From Neobacillus driksii (GTDB lineage: Bacteria > Bacillota > Bacilli > Bacillales > Cytobacillaceae): a stretch of DNA of 64,000 nucleotides. This document shows positions 26,697 through 36,997 of the stretch, piece by piece. Each line of letters starts with the position of its first letter. Position 1 is the first letter of the stretch. The position numbers and the translations under genes are program-made. The notes beneath the pieces were generated by a model. The model did not search any database. It had not been told where the DNA came from and saw only the letters and a program-made list of their open reading frames with translations. The stretch is taken from positions 639,477 through 703,476 of the forward strand of contig NZ_JACCBX010000001.1 in NCBI RefSeq assembly GCF_013409995.1, read 5' to 3'.

Positions 26697-26741
26697 AATG
26701 TTTTTTGGGGTAAACACACGATTATGGCCACTTTTCTTTTT

Positions 26742-26757
26742 TGGCACAGTTCTTGCA
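26742..26757 (+). promoter_or_regulatory. Sigma-54 promoter for the aldehyde dehydrogenase/aminotransferase operon
   Basis: TGGCAC-AGTTC-TTGCA, consensus -24/-12, 39 bp before the ATG. Confidence 0.88.
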
Positions 26758-26795
26758 ACTATAGATAGTAAGAGAGAATAAAGGAGGACTTGATA

Positions 26796-28289
26796 ATGGT
26801 CGAGATAAAAAACCGCATTGCTAACCTTAAGATGTTTATTGATGGTGAATGGAAAGAGTCTGAAACTCTGGAAACACGTCCAGTTATTAATCCAGCAAAT
26901 GGAGAAGTAATTTCATATTCCCCTGAAGGAACAGCTGTTGATGCACGAGCAGCGATCTTTGCTGCTCGGAGGGCTTTCGAAGAAGGTGTATGGTCAGGAA
27001 TATCAGCTCAGGAGAGAGCCTCCTATTTATTTAAAATCGCAGACAAAATTGAGGAATATGCAGATGAATTAACACAGCTTGAGACGATGGATAATGGCAA
27101 ACCATTAAGGGAAGCTGGATTTGATATCGGTGATGCGGCAGCGTGTTTCCGTTATTATGCGGGGCTGATTACTAAGCCAGACGGCTATACCTATCATGTA
27201 GCTGATCCAATGCAGGCGATGGTTGTCCGTGAGCCCGTTGGAGTATGCGGTCTGATTGTTCCATGGAATTATCCACTGTTAATGAGTGTTTGGAAAATTG
27301 CGCCGGCTTTAGCCGCTGGAAATACAATCGTTTTTAAACCGTCAGAAGTAACACCGGTTACACCGAAGAAGCTTTTTGAAATCTTTGAAGAAGTGGGACT
27401 GCCAAAAGGAGTAGCCAATATGGTAATGGGAGCCGGCCCTGTTGTTGGGCATGAAATTGCTTCCCACCCTGAAGTGGATATGATTTCGTTTACCGGCGGC
27501 ACGAAAACAGGTAAACATATCATGAAAACGGCAGCCGACACGATGAAGAAGGTATCCTTAGAATTAGGAGGCAAATCACCCAATATTATTTTTGCGGATG
27601 CTGATTTTGAAACGGCAGTTGATTATGCACTATTTGGAATATTTTCTGGTTCAGGTCAAGTGTGCTCAGCAGGGTCGAGAATTCTAGTAGAAGAAAGTAT
27701 TTATGATAAATTTGTTGAACGCTTTGTTGAAAGAGCGAAGAAGATTAAGGTGGGAGCAGGAAATGATCCAATAACTGAGATGGGGCCGCTTGTAAGCGAG
27801 CAGCATTTGGAAAAGATTTTACATTACATCGAGGTTGGTCTAGAAGAGGGTGCAACCATTGCTTGCGGCGGGAAACGAATTGTAAGTAAAGGCTTAGAAA
27901 AGGGCTTTTTTGTTGAACCAACTGTGTTTATAAATGTAAAACCAGAAATGAAAATCGTTCAAGAAGAAATATTTGGACCTGTTGTTGTTATCCAGAAGTT
28001 TCAGGATGAAAGTGAAGCTGTAAAGCTTGCAAATAATACGATTTATGGACTTGCTGGCGCTGTTTTTTCAAATGATGGGGCAAAAGCGTTAAGAGTAATT
28101 AAAAAGCTTCGTGCCGGTATTACTTGGGTGAATTCCTATCACCCAACCTATAATGAAGCACCATGGGGCGGTTACAAGCAAAGTGGAATTGGACGGAGCC
28201 TTGGAACATTCGGGCTTGAGGAATTTCAAGAAATTAAACAAATCAATATTAATTTACAAGTAGAGCCAATTGGCTGGTTTTCCAACTAA
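26796..28289 (+). CDS. Aldehyde dehydrogenase (aminobutyraldehyde/betaine-aldehyde type)
   Basis: 497 residues from ATG 26796, 8 bases after AAGGAGG (the TTG at 26790 is closer than usual). VPWNYPLLMSVWKIAPALAAG, FTGGTKTGKHI, LELGGKSPN and GSGQVCSAGSR give the NAD site, catalytic Glu and catalytic Cys (about residue 290) of ALDH. In this order (aldehyde dehydrogenase then putrescine-type aminotransferase) the likely substrate is 4-aminobutanal or a related omega-amino aldehyde. First gene of an operon that continues to gabD with short gaps. Confidence 0.88.
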   Translation: MVEIKNRIANLKMFIDGEWKESETLETRPVINPANGEVISYSPEGTAVDARAAIFAARRAFEEGVWSGISAQERASYLFKIADKIEEYADELTQLETMDNGKPLREAGFDIGDAAACFRYYAGLITKPDGYTYHVADPMQAMVVREPVGVCGLIVPWNYPLLMSVWKIAPALAAGNTIVFKPSEVTPVTPKKLFEIFEEVGLPKGVANMVMGAGPVVGHEIASHPEVDMISFTGGTKTGKHIMKTAADTMKKVSLELGGKSPNIIFADADFETAVDYALFGIFSGSGQVCSAGSRILVEESIYDKFVERFVERAKKIKVGAGNDPITEMGPLVSEQHLEKILHYIEVGLEEGATIACGGKRIVSKGLEKGFFVEPTVFINVKPEMKIVQEEIFGPVVVIQKFQDESEAVKLANNTIYGLAGAVFSNDGAKALRVIKKLRAGITWVNSYHPTYNEAPWGGYKQSGIGRSLGTFGLEEFQEIKQININLQVEPIGWFSN

Positions 28290-28292
28290 TAG

Positions 28293-29684
<1,392 letters not shown>

Positions 29685-29714
29685 CGATTTATTTTTATAG
29701 GGGGGAGCACGGAG

Positions 29715-31082
29715 TTGGAAAAGAAATTTGTTAAGATCCAAACACAGATACCCGGACCAAAATCAGAAGAAATGTTGGAGCGGAGAAAGAAATATGTGCC
29801 AAAGGGCATAAGCAATAATTGTCATTCCTTTGTGAAAAAGGCACATGGTTCTCTAGTTGAGGATGTGGACGGTAATATTTTGATAGACTTTGCTGGAGCG
29901 ATTGGAACATTGAACGTTGGCCACACCCATCCGAGAGTGGTCAGGGCCCTGCAGGAGCAGGCAAGTCAATTTATCCATACAGGGTTTAATGTCATGATGT
30001 ATGAGTCTTATATAAATCTTGCCGAGAGGCTGTGTCAGCTTGCACCGGGTGATTTTAATAAGCAGGCAGCTTTCTTTAACAGCGGTGCAGAAGCAGTTGA
30101 AAATGCCGTTAAAATCGCTAGAAAATATACAAAACGCCAGGGGATTATTTCCTTTACAAGGGGGTTCCACGGCAGAACGTTAATGACGATGACGATGACG
30201 AGCAAGGTCAAGCCATACAAGTTTGGCTTTGGACCGTTTGCTCCAGAAGTTTACAAGGCGCCATATCCATATGTTTACCGCCGCCCTGAAGGGTTGAGCG
30301 AACAACAATATAATGAAATGATTATTGATCAATTTGAAACGTTTTTATTAGCGGAAGTGGCTCCTGAAACGATTGCTGCGGTTGTCATGGAACCCGTTCA
30401 AGGAGAGGGAGGATTTATCGTCCCAGATAAAGCGTTTGTTCAAAGAGTTAGAGAAATTTGTAGACAGTATGGAATCTTGTTTGTAGCAGATGAGATTCAA
30501 ACGGGATTCGCCCGTACCGGTAAATATTTTGCGATCGAACATTTTGGGGTTGAGCCAGATTTAATCACGATTTCAAAATCAATGGGTGCAGGAGTGCCGA
30601 TTAGCGGGGTCATTGGCCGAGCGGAAATTATGGAAGCAGCAGATGTTGGCGAGATAGGTGGAACCTATTCCGGAAGTCCACTAGGCTGCAGGGCCGCACT
30701 TACGGTCCTCGATATTATTGAGAGTGAAAACCTTAATGAAAGGGCTCAAAAAATAGGTAAAAGAGCTACGGAGAAAATGAAAGAGCTCGCAGAACGTTTC
30801 GATAGCATTGGAGATGTCCGTGGTTTAGGGGCCATGTGTGCAATGGAAATCGTTAAAGATCGTCACAATAAAACTCCTGATAAAGAGGCAGTTGGAAAAA
30901 TAGTTAAAGCCGCAGGTGAGCGGGGGCTAATGCTGCTAAGCGCAGGGTTGTATGGAAACGTGATCCGCCTTCTTATGCCGTTAACCATCACAGATGACCA
31001 GTTGGAGGAAGGATTGCAAATTCTGGAGGAAGCCTTTGAAGCAGTATACCTAAATAATCCTGCTGTGTCGGCTGGGAGGTAA
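29715..31082 (+). CDS. gabT: 4-aminobutyrate aminotransferase (GabT-like)
   Basis: 455 residues from TTG 29715 with GGGGGAG ahead. GVSNNCHSFV-like start, FDFAGAIGTLNVGHTHPRVV, FNSGAEAVENAVKIARKYT, MEPVQGEGGFIVP, DEIQTGFARTGK and PLP lysine in ITISKSMGAGVPISG (about residue 287). These are the signature blocks of GABA:2-oxoglutarate aminotransferases, which yield succinate semialdehyde; 5-aminovalerate is another known substrate of the family. It is 4 bp from gabD, consistent with coupled expression. Confidence 0.9.
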   Translation: MEKKFVKIQTQIPGPKSEEMLERRKKYVPKGISNNCHSFVKKAHGSLVEDVDGNILIDFAGAIGTLNVGHTHPRVVRALQEQASQFIHTGFNVMMYESYINLAERLCQLAPGDFNKQAAFFNSGAEAVENAVKIARKYTKRQGIISFTRGFHGRTLMTMTMTSKVKPYKFGFGPFAPEVYKAPYPYVYRRPEGLSEQQYNEMIIDQFETFLLAEVAPETIAAVVMEPVQGEGGFIVPDKAFVQRVREICRQYGILFVADEIQTGFARTGKYFAIEHFGVEPDLITISKSMGAGVPISGVIGRAEIMEAADVGEIGGTYSGSPLGCRAALTVLDIIESENLNERAQKIGKRATEKMKELAERFDSIGDVRGLGAMCAMEIVKDRHNKTPDKEAVGKIVKAAGERGLMLLSAGLYGNVIRLLMPLTITDDQLEEGLQILEEAFEAVYLNNPAVSAGR

Positions 31083-31086
31083 TGTA

Positions 31087-32544
31087 ATGGACATTGTAGA
31101 GCAGAAATATCAAATCTATCCAATGTATTTAGATGGAAAATGGGTTGGGAATGATTATGAGGTGTTTAACGAGATTATTAACCCAGCAACCCAGGAAGTT
31201 TTAGGGGCAGTGCCAACTGGGGGTGCTTTTGAAGCGGAGCAAGCCGTTGATGCGGCCCATAAATCCTTTAAAACTTGGTCGAAAAAGACAGCTGATGAGC
31301 GCTATCAGCTCCTGATGAAATGGTATCAATTGATTGATGAGAACAAACATGAAATTGCCAGGATTATGACGATGGAGCAGGGGAAACCATTAAAAGAAGC
31401 ATTGGGTGAGGTCCAATATGCCAATGGCTTTATCTCATGGTACGCGGAGGAAGGGAAAAGAATCTATGGAGAAACGATTCCGGCTTCCCAATCAAATAAA
31501 CGAATTCTTGTTAGAAAAGAACCTGTTGGGGTGGTCGCAGCGATTACCCCTTGGAACTTCCCTGCAGCGATGATTACTAGAAAAGTAGCACCAGCCCTGG
31601 CAGCAGGGTGTACCTGCGTGGTAAAACCGGCCAATCAGACCCCGCTAACTGCGTTAAAGATGGTAGAGCTTGCTCATGAAGCAGGAATCCCAAATGGAGT
31701 AATTAATGTAATCACGGGCAGGGCAGCAGAAATCGGCGAAACGTGGCTGAAGGATCCCCGTGTAACCAAGATAACCTTTACAGGATCGACTGAAGTAGGG
31801 AAAACGCTGATGCGCGGTGCTGCTGATAATGTTAAAAAGGTGTCGCTGGAGCTTGGAGGAAACGCACCGTTTATTGTCATGGATGATGCGAATTTAGAGA
31901 AGGCTGCAGAGGGATTGGTACAATCGAAATTCCGAAATGCGGGTCAGACCTGTATATGTACAAATCGTGTATATGTGCAAGAGGGAATAGCGGATAAATT
32001 TATTGGGCTTTTTCAGGAAGAACTAGAAAAGCTTAAGGTTGGAAACGGACTCGAAGAAGGGACAGACATCGGCCCATTAATTGATAATGCAGCTTATAAA
32101 AAAGTAGAAGCTCTTGTGAATGATGCAGTTAGTAAGGGAGGAAAAGTTACTTACAGCGGGCTAAAACCTGCTGAAGATAACGGCTATTTCTATGCCCCAA
32201 CTATTTTAACCGCAGTTCACGACGATATGGAATGTATGAAGGATGAAATCTTTGGTCCTCTGGCACCGATTTCGACCTTTAAAACCGAAGAAGAAGTGAT
32301 AGAGCGGGCAAATAATTCCCGGTTTGGCTTAGCTGCTTATGTTTATACAGAAAATCTAAGCCGTTCATTCAGAATTACAGAACAGCTTGAATATGGAATC
32401 ATTGGTCTTAATGATGCCCTGCCATCAGCTGTTCAAGTTCCATTTGGCGGCTATAAAGAGAGCGGCCTTGGCCGTGAAGGCGGTCACTTCGGAATTGAGG
32501 AATTTTTAGAAGTAAAATATATTTCAATTGGGTTAGATATATAG
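31087..32544 (+). CDS. gabD: NAD(P)-dependent succinate-semialdehyde dehydrogenase
   Basis: 485 residues, GGGAGGT 6 bases before the ATG. TPWNFPAAMITRKVAPALAAG, FTGSTEVGKTLM, LELGGNAPFIV and the catalytic Cys288 in NAGQTCICTNR are the GabD pattern, including the second Cys two positions on that forms a redox switch in some members. It oxidises succinate semialdehyde (or glutarate semialdehyde) made by the preceding aminotransferase. A long hairpin terminator follows at 32620, so it ends the operon begun at 26796. Confidence 0.92.
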   Translation: MDIVEQKYQIYPMYLDGKWVGNDYEVFNEIINPATQEVLGAVPTGGAFEAEQAVDAAHKSFKTWSKKTADERYQLLMKWYQLIDENKHEIARIMTMEQGKPLKEALGEVQYANGFISWYAEEGKRIYGETIPASQSNKRILVRKEPVGVVAAITPWNFPAAMITRKVAPALAAGCTCVVKPANQTPLTALKMVELAHEAGIPNGVINVITGRAAEIGETWLKDPRVTKITFTGSTEVGKTLMRGAADNVKKVSLELGGNAPFIVMDDANLEKAAEGLVQSKFRNAGQTCICTNRVYVQEGIADKFIGLFQEELEKLKVGNGLEEGTDIGPLIDNAAYKKVEALVNDAVSKGGKVTYSGLKPAEDNGYFYAPTILTAVHDDMECMKDEIFGPLAPISTFKTEEEVIERANNSRFGLAAYVYTENLSRSFRITEQLEYGIIGLNDALPSAVQVPFGGYKESGLGREGGHFGIEEFLEVKYISIGLDI

Positions 32545-32619
32545 TTTTCATTTTGTAACGAAAAAGGGAACTGCTAAATTCGTTTCATCCTCATGCCAGA
32601 GGAAGATTCACGAATAAAT

Positions 32620-32674
32620 GCCAGTGAAACCTTCAGTGACTTATTTGTCATTGAAAGATTTCACTGGCTTTTTT
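32620..32674 (+). terminator. Long hairpin terminator after gabD
   Basis: GCCAGTGAAA and TTTCACTGGC outer arms, with inner TTCA.TGAC / GTCA.TGAA pairing, then TTTTTTC. Confidence 0.85.
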
Positions 32675-32705
32675 CAAATTTCTATTAAAAATGAGGTGGG
32701 CAGGA

Positions 32706-33890
32706 GTGCCGGGACCATTATATGGAATGAAAGTAATCGATTTATCCAGAGTTTTAGCCGGACCATATTGCACGATGATCTTAGGAGATATGGGGGCGGA
32801 AGTAATAAAGATTGAAAGTATTGACACAGGAGATGAAACGAGGGGATGGGGACCGCCTTTTGTGGAAGGAGAAAGTGCCTACTATCTATGCGCCAACCGA
32901 AATAAGCAAGGAATCACTCTAAACTTGAAGTCGGAACAAGGCATAGAAATTTTACAAAAGCTTATTTTAGATGCTGATGTAGTAATCCAGAATTTTAAGC
33001 CTGGAACTCTCAAGCGACTGGGCTTCGGTTATGAGGAAATGAAAAATTGGAATAAGGGAATTATCCTAGCATCGATCAGCGGTTTTGGCTCTACTGGACC
33101 ATACTCCCATCTGCCAGGCTATGATTATATGATTCAAGCAATGTCAGGATTAATGAGTATTACCGGAGATAAGGACGCCGAGCCTGTCAAAGTCGGGGTA
33201 GCAATTGCTGATGTACTAACCGGGTTGTATACCTGTATTGGAGTCTTAGGGGCGATACACCATCGAAACACGACTGAAGAGGGACAGGAAGTGGATATCT
33301 CCTTATTTGATTCCCAGTTGGCTGCAATGGTGAATGTTGCGAGTAATTATTTATGTTCCGGTCAGATTCCAGAAGGTCTTGGCAATGCCCATCCAAATAT
33401 AGTTCCCTATCAGGTGTTCACAGCAAGCGATGGTGATTTTGTGATTGCGGTTGGAAATGATCAGCAATATCGAAAGCTGGCTGTTCTACTTGAAGACCCA
33501 TCACTACTCTCACAAAGGTACGAAACCAACGCCGGCAGACTGCAATATAAGGACGAATTAGTAAGCCGTATTGCCAAGAAAATAAAAACGAAATCAAGAA
33601 CACAATGGAAACAGCTTCTTGATGTGGCGGGTATCCCAAATGGCCCGATTCATAATGTCAAAGAAGCATTAGAGTCAGAGCAGGCGATTTCAATAAATAT
33701 GATTGTAGATGTAAAGCATACGAAAATTCCTGATTTAAAGCTGGTCGGTTCACCGTTAAAATTTTCAAAAACGGAGGTAAATATTGAACGACACCCGCCA
33801 TTGCTCAGAGAACATACAGAAGAGGTTTTAATAAAACTGGGATATTCTATATCAGAAATTCATGCTATGAAAAAAAACAAAATTATATAG
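32706..33890 (+). CDS. CaiB/BaiF-type CoA-transferase
   Basis: 394 residues if started at GTG 32706, preceded by AGGTGGG; an ATG at 32691 overlaps that site. PLYGMKVIDLSRVLAGPYCTMILGDMGAEVIKIE is the family's N-terminal block, and the Asp in SLFDSQLAAMVN at about residue 200 region fits. LLREHTEEVL near the end is the usual last motif. Class III CoA-transferases move CoA between acids; next to an acyl-CoA dehydrogenase it would activate a dicarboxylate such as glutarate or another product of the upstream pathway. The acceptor is inferred. Confidence 0.85.
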   Translation: MPGPLYGMKVIDLSRVLAGPYCTMILGDMGAEVIKIESIDTGDETRGWGPPFVEGESAYYLCANRNKQGITLNLKSEQGIEILQKLILDADVVIQNFKPGTLKRLGFGYEEMKNWNKGIILASISGFGSTGPYSHLPGYDYMIQAMSGLMSITGDKDAEPVKVGVAIADVLTGLYTCIGVLGAIHHRNTTEEGQEVDISLFDSQLAAMVNVASNYLCSGQIPEGLGNAHPNIVPYQVFTASDGDFVIAVGNDQQYRKLAVLLEDPSLLSQRYETNAGRLQYKDELVSRIAKKIKTKSRTQWKQLLDVAGIPNGPIHNVKEALESEQAISINMIVDVKHTKIPDLKLVGSPLKFSKTEVNIERHPPLLREHTEEVLIKLGYSISEIHAMKKNKII

Positions 33891-33902
33891 GGGGAAAACT
33901 AA

Positions 33903-35041
33903 ATGAATTTTTCATATACCGAAGAACAGAAAAGCGTAAGGAAGGTTGTTAGAACATTTGTTGATCGTGAAATTATTCCTTTTATTAAGGAGTGGGATGA
34001 GCGGGGCATTTTGAAACCAATATTTTAAAGCGCTTAGCAGATTTGCAGCTTATGGGTGTATGTATCCCTGAGAAATATGGCGGTGTTGGTATGGATTATA
34101 ATACGCTAGCTATCATTTGCGAGGAATTAGAGCGGGGGGACACTGCCTTCCGTACCGCTGTTTCTGTTCATACCGGCTTAAACAGCATGACGCTATTGCA
34201 ATGGGGAACAGAGGAACAGAAACAAAAGTATCTTGTTACCCAGGCTAAGGGTGAAAAAATAGGGGCATTTGGACTCACAGAACCAAACGCTGGCTCTGAT
34301 GTAGCGGCAATGGAAACGACGGCTGTAAAAGACGGAGATGACTATCTATTAAATGGCTCGAAAACATGGATTTCCTTATGTGACGTTGCCGATCATTTCT
34401 TGACTTTCGCCAAAACGGATCTGGGAGCGAAGCATAAAGGGATCTCCTGCTTTATTGTTGAACGATCCTTCCCAGGGGTGTCGACAAAAGCGATTAAAGG
34501 AAAGCTCGGCATCCGCGCAGGGAATACGGGGGAAGTGTTTTATGTTCGGGTTCCCTCAGAGAATATGCTTGGATATGAAGGCGAGGGCTTTAAAATTGCC
34601 ATGGCTGCGCTTGATAACGGACGGTTTACTGTTGCTGCAGGGGCATGTGGGACCATCATGGCATCGCTTGAGGCAAGTGTAAAATACTGTGAAGAACGAA
34701 AAACATTTGGCAAAGAAATCGGAAGGAATCAGCTTGTCCAGCAAATGATAGCAAAAATGTATGCAAACCTTGAGATTTCCCGTCTGTTAGTCTTTAAAGC
34801 TGGCTGGTTAAAAAACCGCGGTAAACGCAACACCCAGGAAACTTCATTGGCAAAATGGATTTCCTGCGATGCCGCCTATGAAGCAGCAAACGATGCTGTG
34901 CAAATACACGGTGCATACGGCTTCTCTAATGAATTTCCGGTTGAGCGTTATTTACGGAATGCAAAAGCACCCGTTATTTATGAAGGGACAAGAGAAATTC
35001 ATACGATTATGCAGGGGGAATATTGGTTACCGCGAGGATAA
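33903..35041 (+). pseudogene. Acyl-CoA dehydrogenase with frameshift near the start
   Basis: ATG 33903 opens MNFSYTEEQKSVRKVVRTFV and continues to ...KEWDERG, then one base is missing at about 34003-34007 and the rest runs in another frame (HFETNILKRLADLQLMGVCI and on to 35041). With the base restored the protein would be about 379 residues, normal for the family. The rest is intact: AFGLTEPNAGSDVAAMETTA, GNTGEVFYVRVPSENMLG, and catalytic Glu in IYEGTREIHT. Either a true recent inactivation or a sequencing error. It sits 12 bp after the CoA-transferase gene. Confidence 0.87.
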
Positions 35042-35107
35042 ACCAATACGAAAAATGCTGCCTGCCTGGCCATTTGAAGAGATGTTGATAAAAGGATATG
35101 TGATAGT

Positions 35108-35416
35108 ATGTCTGGAATAAAAACCTATTTCCTCGCTGGTCATGCCCGCCTGCCGCAGGGGATGGCAGCCCAAAGTGTATTTGATTCTTTAACGATTACA
35201 GTTGAGATTGATAAAAAATATGGTGTCATTATCCAGTCCTCCTGCACCCTTGCCACTGACCATGGGAGAGAATATATTCAACAAATATTAAAGGGACATA
35301 GCTTACAGGATGGGATTGATGAAATCGTTGAAATGATAAGAGCGGGATACCGGGGGAAAGCGGTCAATGCGCTTATAGCATCGGTAAAAGATTTATACAG
35401 CCAATACAGCCAATAA
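35108..35416 (+). CDS. DUF3870 domain protein
   Basis: 102 residues. FLAGHARLPQGMAAQSVFDSL, SCTLATDHGREYI and AGYRGKAVNALIASVKDLY match DUF3870, a small family that recurs beside CoA-transferase and acyl-CoA dehydrogenase genes in Bacillaceae. It contains a Cys in SSCTLAT and conserved Arg/Asp but has no known reaction. End of the unit, with a terminator at 35425. Confidence 0.78.
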   Translation: MSGIKTYFLAGHARLPQGMAAQSVFDSLTITVEIDKKYGVIIQSSCTLATDHGREYIQQILKGHSLQDGIDEIVEMIRAGYRGKAVNALIASVKDLYSQYSQ

Positions 35417-35424
35417 AATATACG

Positions 35425-35456
35425 AACAGCTTAACAAAAATCGTTAAGCTGTTTTT
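35425..35456 (+). terminator. Terminator after the DUF3870 gene
   Basis: AACAGCTTAAC and GTTAAGCTGTT arms, then TTTGAG. Confidence 0.85.
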
Positions 35457-35552
35457 GAGTTACAGTGTTTTTTCAATCATTATTTACTTTAAATATAGGT
35501 CTTCGCTGTGTTACGATAACGGAATAAAGTGGAATGGAGAAGGGGCGGTTAG

Positions 35553-36692
35553 ATGATTAAAACAGTATTGTTTGACGTGGATGGAGTGTTGTTAAGTGAG
35601 GAGCATTATTTTGACGCATCAGCTTTAACCGTTTGGGAATTGTTAATCAGCAATAATTATTTGGGATTGGCTCCTGAAAATTTCAAAACAAACTATAGTG
35701 CAGCAGAAATTAAGACTATTCGAGAGAACGTGTTTGGAAAAAATGATGATGTCCTTAAGCTAATGAAGTCAAGAGGACTTAATGCGAATTGGGATATGAT
35801 TTATTTGTCCTTTGGTCATCAATTAATTCATCTTTTATCTCAAATAAAGGAAAAAGAGGATGACAGAATCAATAGTTGGCTGCAGGAACCAATTGATAGA
35901 GAAGTACTTCTTGAAATGGGCAGGGTATTACAAAAATATGAGGTTAACTTAGATTTCGATAGATTTATTTCCGATTTTGCACAGTCAACGGAAACAAAGC
36001 AGGAATTGTTCAATTATCTAAATCAATTAGCTTCAGTGCAGCTTGGGGTTCAAACAACCATCTTTAGTGGAATCAGCACGCTTTGGTCAGTATGTGAGCA
36101 TACCAGTCAGGAATGGTATGTTGGCGATGAGAATGTGGAAAAGTCCACTGGCAGACCTTCTGTGCAGCTGGGAAAGAAAGGTTTTTTAGCAAATGAAACC
36201 ACATTGGCAGATAAAGCAGAGATACAAGCTCTCTTTACATTCCTTAAGGAATCTGGGGTAAAGATCGGGATTGGAACGGGGAGACCTGAGCTTGAAACGA
36301 TTCAACCCTTCCACCATCTGGATTGGCTAAAACTCTTTGATGTAAATTATATTGTCACAGCGGATGATGTCCTAAAAGCAGAAAATGAGCTTGTTGAAAG
36401 ACAGTCATTATCTAAACCACATCCTTTTACATACATTATGGGTCTTAATGGAAGGAAAACATCAGTCGAGACATGTTTAAATACACCACTGCCAATTGAA
36501 AAAGGTGAAGAGGTTCTAGTGGTGGGTGACTCGTTGGCAGACTTGCTAGCTGCGAGAAAAATGGGCTGTCAGTTTGCAGCGGTTTTAACAGGGCTATCAG
36601 GAAAAGATGCGAGAAGTGACTTTGAAAAGTACGAGGCAGACTATATTCTCGATACAGTGCTTGATGTGAGGGGACTAATCGAGAGAAACTAA
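35553..36692 (+). CDS. HAD-superfamily hydrolase
   Basis: 379 residues. FDVDGVLLSEE at residue 7 has the nucleophile Asp8 and acid Asp10; GIGTGRPELE is motif II; KPHPFTY and VVGDSLADLLAARKMGCQ supply motifs III and IV. The large helical cap between residues 30 and 220 is longer than in the common phosphatases, so its substrate is probably specific and unknown. Single-gene unit with its own ribosome site (GAAGGGG) and terminator. Confidence 0.85.
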   Translation: MIKTVLFDVDGVLLSEEHYFDASALTVWELLISNNYLGLAPENFKTNYSAAEIKTIRENVFGKNDDVLKLMKSRGLNANWDMIYLSFGHQLIHLLSQIKEKEDDRINSWLQEPIDREVLLEMGRVLQKYEVNLDFDRFISDFAQSTETKQELFNYLNQLASVQLGVQTTIFSGISTLWSVCEHTSQEWYVGDENVEKSTGRPSVQLGKKGFLANETTLADKAEIQALFTFLKESGVKIGIGTGRPELETIQPFHHLDWLKLFDVNYIVTADDVLKAENELVERQSLSKPHPFTYIMGLNGRKTSVETCLNTPLPIEKGEEVLVVGDSLADLLAARKMGCQFAAVLTGLSGKDARSDFEKYEADYILDTVLDVRGLIERN

Positions 36693-36718
36693 GAGGGATC
36701 TGAGCAACCCCTCTTTTT
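36692..36718 (+). terminator. Terminator after the HAD hydrolase gene
   Basis: AGAGGG and CCCTCT arms followed by TTTTTCT. Confidence 0.75.
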
Positions 36719-36779
36719 CTGCTTTAACGGACTTCTGTTGGTTGATCTGATTCCATCAGAAGTGATACTTTAGTGATCG

Positions 36780-36925
36780 AAACCTACTTCCAGCTTGAAC
36801 GAGCGAGATGAGCGTCTATTCGTTACAGTTGAATCGCCCTTTTCAGTTAGTACGGGCACGAATAGCTCGTATTCGTTACCGTTTAACCTCCCTGCCTACT
36901 TGCAACGGGCAAGAATAGCCTTTAG
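36780..36925. repeat. Inverted copies of the 52-53-bp intergenic repeat
   Basis: Contains GGGCACGAATAGCTCGTATT and CGTTACCGTTTAAC, the reverse complement of units at 20537-20640, with about 53-bp period and more divergence. Lies between convergent HAD and serA genes. Confidence 0.65.
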
Positions 36926-36997
36926 AACCACTCCTCAGCCTCAACCCTCAAAAAATAAAAGACCAAATCCATAACAGATTTGGTCATCATCAATTAG

